From assembly GCF_001656295.1 (NCBI RefSeq), contig NZ_LXHE01000017.1, forward strand, positions 62,001 to 126,000: a stretch of DNA of 64,000 nt, in the 5' to 3' direction. The translations under genes and the position numbers were made by a program. The first letter of the stretch is position 1; every line of letters begins with the position of its first letter. This stretch comes from Moraxella catarrhalis. GTDB taxonomy: Bacteria; Pseudomonadota; Gammaproteobacteria; Pseudomonadales; Moraxellaceae. Below, one piece after another: positions 61,690-64,000 of this stretch. The notes under the pieces are model-generated. The model did no database searches, was not told the origin of the DNA, and worked only from the letters and a program-made list of their open reading frames with translations.

Positions 61690-63021
61690 ATGACAAAAAA
61701 AACTTTTCCTTGGTCAGCCCTACCTTTGACGATTTCGGCGCTGCTTTTGGCATCTTGTGCATCACAGCCCGCCCCCGATCGTGCGCCAATCAAAGTGGTG
61801 CAAGCCACGCCTCAGCCTACAACCAAGCCACCTGTTGTGGTTCAAAAAGCGCCACCTGTTGTGGTTCAAACACCTACAGTGGCTAAGCCAAGTACCGGCA
61901 TTGAGTATCAATATGGCAGCTTTGGTGAGTGGAAAAGTGACTTTATGCACCGCGCGGTATCTCAAGGTGCCAATCCCAATATTTTAAATTCATTGATGGC
62001 GGGCGCAATGCTAAGTCAGCGCGTGATTGATTTGGATCGTAGCCAAGCTGAATTTACCAAAATGCCTTGGGAATATGTCGAGTCAGCCGCCTCTTCAAAT
62101 CGCATCAGTCAAGGTAAATCCAAATTAAATGAAAATCTAAGCATCTTGACCTCAGCCGAATCCATCTATGGTACACCAAAAGAGATCACCACTGCCATTT
62201 GGGGTATGGAGTCGTCGTACGGTGCCGGCATGGGCAGTATGGATTTGGTGAATGCATTATCAAGCCTGGCTTATGATGGTCGCCGCCGTGAATTTGCTGA
62301 AAGTCAGCTGATTTCTATGGTTCGAATGATTGAGCGTGGTGATGTGACAGCATCTCAGCTGCAGGGCTCATGGGCAGGTGGTATGGGGCATACTCAGTTT
62401 ATCCCGACCACATGGATGCAAGAGGGCGTCGATGGTAATGGTGATGGACGCAAAGACCCTTGGAGCCGCCAAGATGCTTTAACGTCCACTGCAAGTTATC
62501 TGGCAAATGCTGGATGGGTGCGCGGCTTGCAGCCTTTTTATGAGGTACGGTTGCCTGCTGGGTTTGACTTCTCGCAGCTAAATACCAAGCGCAGTCTCGA
62601 TGCCTGGAAGGCATCTGGATTGGTCAGTACAAGTGGCGAATATTTCGGCGGCGCACATGAAGCTGAGCTGTGGCTACCTGCGGGTCAATACGGACCAGCT
62701 TTATTGCTCACCAAAAATTTTGATGTCATTCGAGTGTATAATAACTCATCAAGCTATGCCTTGGGCGTGTCATTATTAGCCAAGCAAATCGCAGGGGGTT
62801 CTGGGTTAATTCAATCTTGGCCACGTCATGAGCAGCCATTGTCAAGAAGCCAAATTTTGACCCTTCAGCGCAACTTAACCACACAAGGCTTTGATACTCA
62901 AGGTATTGATGGTGTGGCGGGCAGTAATACACGCCGTGCCTTTGCACGCTGGCAAGCTGCTAATGGTCAGGTGCCAGATGGCTTTATCAGTCAGCGCACC
63001 GCAGGTAATTTGATTTGGTAA
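61690..63021 (+). CDS. mltB: MltB-family lytic murein transglycosylase with peptidoglycan-binding domain
   Basis: A 443-residue lipoprotein (lipobox LLASC at about residue 23) that cleaves peptidoglycan glycan strands. A proline/valine-rich linker with a PPVVVQ duplicate is followed by the SLT-like domain. The catalytic glutamate is in WGMESSYGAGMG; SWAGGMGHTQFIPTTW and DGNGDGRKDPW match MltB, including the EF-hand-like calcium loop. The C terminus (about 370-443) is a PG_binding_1 domain (ILTLQRNLTTQGFDTQGIDG). The ATG at 61690 is chosen over an upstream TTG. The presence of the C-terminal domain is typical of the longer MltB/MltG-like subtype. Confidence 0.9.
   Translation: MTKKTFPWSALPLTISALLLASCASQPAPDRAPIKVVQATPQPTTKPPVVVQKAPPVVVQTPTVAKPSTGIEYQYGSFGEWKSDFMHRAVSQGANPNILNSLMAGAMLSQRVIDLDRSQAEFTKMPWEYVESAASSNRISQGKSKLNENLSILTSAESIYGTPKEITTAIWGMESSYGAGMGSMDLVNALSSLAYDGRRREFAESQLISMVRMIERGDVTASQLQGSWAGGMGHTQFIPTTWMQEGVDGNGDGRKDPWSRQDALTSTASYLANAGWVRGLQPFYEVRLPAGFDFSQLNTKRSLDAWKASGLVSTSGEYFGGAHEAELWLPAGQYGPALLLTKNFDVIRVYNNSSSYALGVSLLAKQIAGGSGLIQSWPRHEQPLSRSQILTLQRNLTTQGFDTQGIDGVAGSNTRRAFARWQAANGQVPDGFISQRTAGNLIW
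61827..61870 (+). repeat. 20-bp direct repeat in the mltB linker
   Basis: The same 20 bases occur at 61827-61846 and 61851-61870 (24-bp period, in frame) and encode the doubled PPVVVQ linker segment. Slippage here would change linker length by 8 residues. Confidence 0.85.
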
Positions 63022-63069
63022 GCTTATTGGTATCATTAGCCATTTTTGACTGAGGATAATTGCCCTTGC

Positions 63070-63106
63070 AAAACCCCATTATCACCCCCATGATAATGGG
63101 GTTTTT
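63070..63106 (+). terminator. Rho-independent terminator after mltB
   Basis: A 14-bp perfect stem (AAACCCCATTATCA / TGATAATGGGGTTT) with a C-rich loop and T-run, about 50 bases past the mltB stop. Confidence 0.93.
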
Positions 63107-63143
63107 GTTGATTTAATTATTTAAAGAAGAAAAAGAATCCATT

Positions 63144-64000
63144 ATGCGACTGCCCGAAACTTCCAGAGCCGAACGCCAAACCAATCAGCTGGCTCGCGAG
63201 CTCCAAGAAAAAGCTCAGCTTACTGGCGTGAATGTGTCAGGAACTCAAATCTCAAGCCAAGCCTTTGACATGGTGACCGACTTTGAGCCGTCAGGGGATC
63301 AGCCTGCGGCGATCTCCAAACTCGTCAAAGGGATTGAATCGGGTATGCACGGGCAGCTTTTGTTAGGCGTCACAGGATCAGGTAAAACCTATACCATGGC
63401 AAAGGTGATCGCCGAGAGCGGGCGTCCTGCCATTATTATGGCGCATAATAAGACTTTGGCAGCTCAGCTGTATGGCGAATTTAAGGCATTTTTTCCACAT
63501 AATGCGGTTGAATATTTTGTCAGTTATTATGATTATTATCAGCCCGAAGCTTATGTGCCTGCCAGCGATACTTTTATCGAAAAAGACAGCGCCATCAATG
63601 ATCATATTGATCAGATGCGCCTATCGGCGACGCGTGCTTTGCTTGAGCGGCGTGATGCCATCATTGTGGCGTCTGTGTCAGCCATTTATGGTCTGGGCGA
63701 CCCTGAAAGTTATCTAAAAATGCTACTTCATATCGTCGTCGGCGATCGGGTGCATCGAGATGCGATGATAAAAAGGCTTGTTGAGCTGCAATATGAGCGT
63801 AATGAGCTGGACTTTGGGCGCGGTACTTATCGCTTGCGTGGGGAGACTTTGGATGTATATCCTGCCGAAAGTGAAAGCTTGGCGGTGCGCATTTCTATGT
63901 TTGATGATGAAGTGGAAAAAATCACTTGGTTTGATCCATTGACTGGTAAAAATATCAAATCCGTGCCACGCATCACCATTTATCCCAAATCACACTATGT
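63144..64000 (+). CDS. uvrB: UvrABC system protein B (partial, 3' end outside window)
   Basis: Damage-verifying helicase-like subunit of nucleotide excision repair. The visible 285 residues have [19 protein letters not shown], the Walker A motif [33 protein letters not shown], the beta-hairpin [17 protein letters not shown] and [12 protein letters not shown], and [13 protein letters not shown], all typical of UvrB. It has an N-terminal extension of about 30 polar residues before the usual start ([20 protein letters not shown]). The frame is open to the right edge. Confidence 0.96.
   Translation, partial: MRLPETSRAERQTNQLARELQEKAQLTGVNVSGTQISSQAFDMVTDFEPSGDQPAAISKLVKGIESGMHGQLLLGVTGSGKTYTMAKVIAESGRPAIIMAHNKTLAAQLYGEFKAFFPHNAVEYFVSYYDYYQPEAYVPASDTFIEKDSAINDHIDQMRLSATRALLERRDAIIVASVSAIYGLGDPESYLKMLLHIVVGDRVHRDAMIKRLVELQYERNELDFGRGTYRLRGETLDVYPAESESLAVRISMFDDEVEKITWFDPLTGKNIKSVPRITIYPKSHY

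Noticed and set aside
1-64000. Search by eye for tRNA, rRNA, CRISPR, insertion sequences, prophage and toxin-antitoxin pairs
   Set aside because: Nothing convincing: intergenic spaces are short, and no transposase, integrase or cas gene is present.

Overview
The window reads as a contiguous stretch of chromosome from a gamma-proteobacterium of the family Moraxellaceae, most likely Moraxella or a close relative. The inference rests on the fused prephenate dehydrogenase/EPSP synthase (TyrA-AroA), the RNase HI-DnaQ fusion, the very long glycine-rich tail on Hfq, a stand-alone soluble RnfB-like protein, and moderate AT-richness throughout. I see no rRNA, tRNA, CRISPR array, phage or insertion sequence. 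Almost all of it is core metabolism, so the novelty lies in gene architecture and intergenic signals.

Layout. 1-6416 (minus): a tightly overlapping run from a three-domain RNase HI/exonuclease/exonuclease protein through nudC, an rnfB-like gene, a membrane protein and a YciI-like protein to mnmC, which runs off the left edge. 6552-8437 (plus): a TrmB-like methyltransferase and a flavoprotein. 8484-14384 (minus): an AarF-type kinase, purD, an FAH-family enzyme, a hydrolase with rubredoxin, and tal. 14588-19737 (plus): aromatic amino acid genes pheA and tyrA-aroA, then rarD, folB and a divergent folK, followed by a decayed gene. 20461-30235 (plus): aceE-aceF, yghU and a recC with no recB or recD beside it. 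30272-34026: two tandem sulfate-binding lipoproteins (minus) divergent from metZ (plus), a sulfur locus. 34262-35791: nrdB with its maintenance ferredoxin. 35842-37095 (minus): two small unknown or DUF genes. 37181-39825: a carboxynorspermidine (alternative polyamine) pair. 39945-46401 (plus): a queD-like gene with tsaE, miaA and hfq, then kdsD-kdsC-lptC-lptA-lptB for LPS precursor and transport. 46477-50061 (minus): putA. 50404-51162: a DUF1275 membrane protein. 51201-54183 (minus): two M16 peptidases preceded by a 36-residue lipoprotein gene. 54447-56645: phoX. 56713-64000 (plus): ftsY-ogt, pyrD-cvpA, purF, mltB, and the start of uvrB.

Most notable: (1) RNase HI is fused to two tandem DnaQ-type exonuclease domains, both with complete catalytic residues, and a 129-bp tract is almost identical between the copies, which suggests gene conversion. 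(2) A tiny unrecorded lipoprotein gene, 36 codons, sits directly upstream of an active/inactive M16 peptidase pair under a strong Fur-like box, a possible metal-regulated peptide/peptidase unit. (3) phoX carries four 11-bp Pho-box repeats upstream, while a 14-bp tandem duplication near its 3' end shifts the frame so that translation runs through the transcription terminator before reaching a stop codon. (4) Both sulfate-binding protein genes carry the same upstream element of about 32 bp at nearly the same distance from the start codon.
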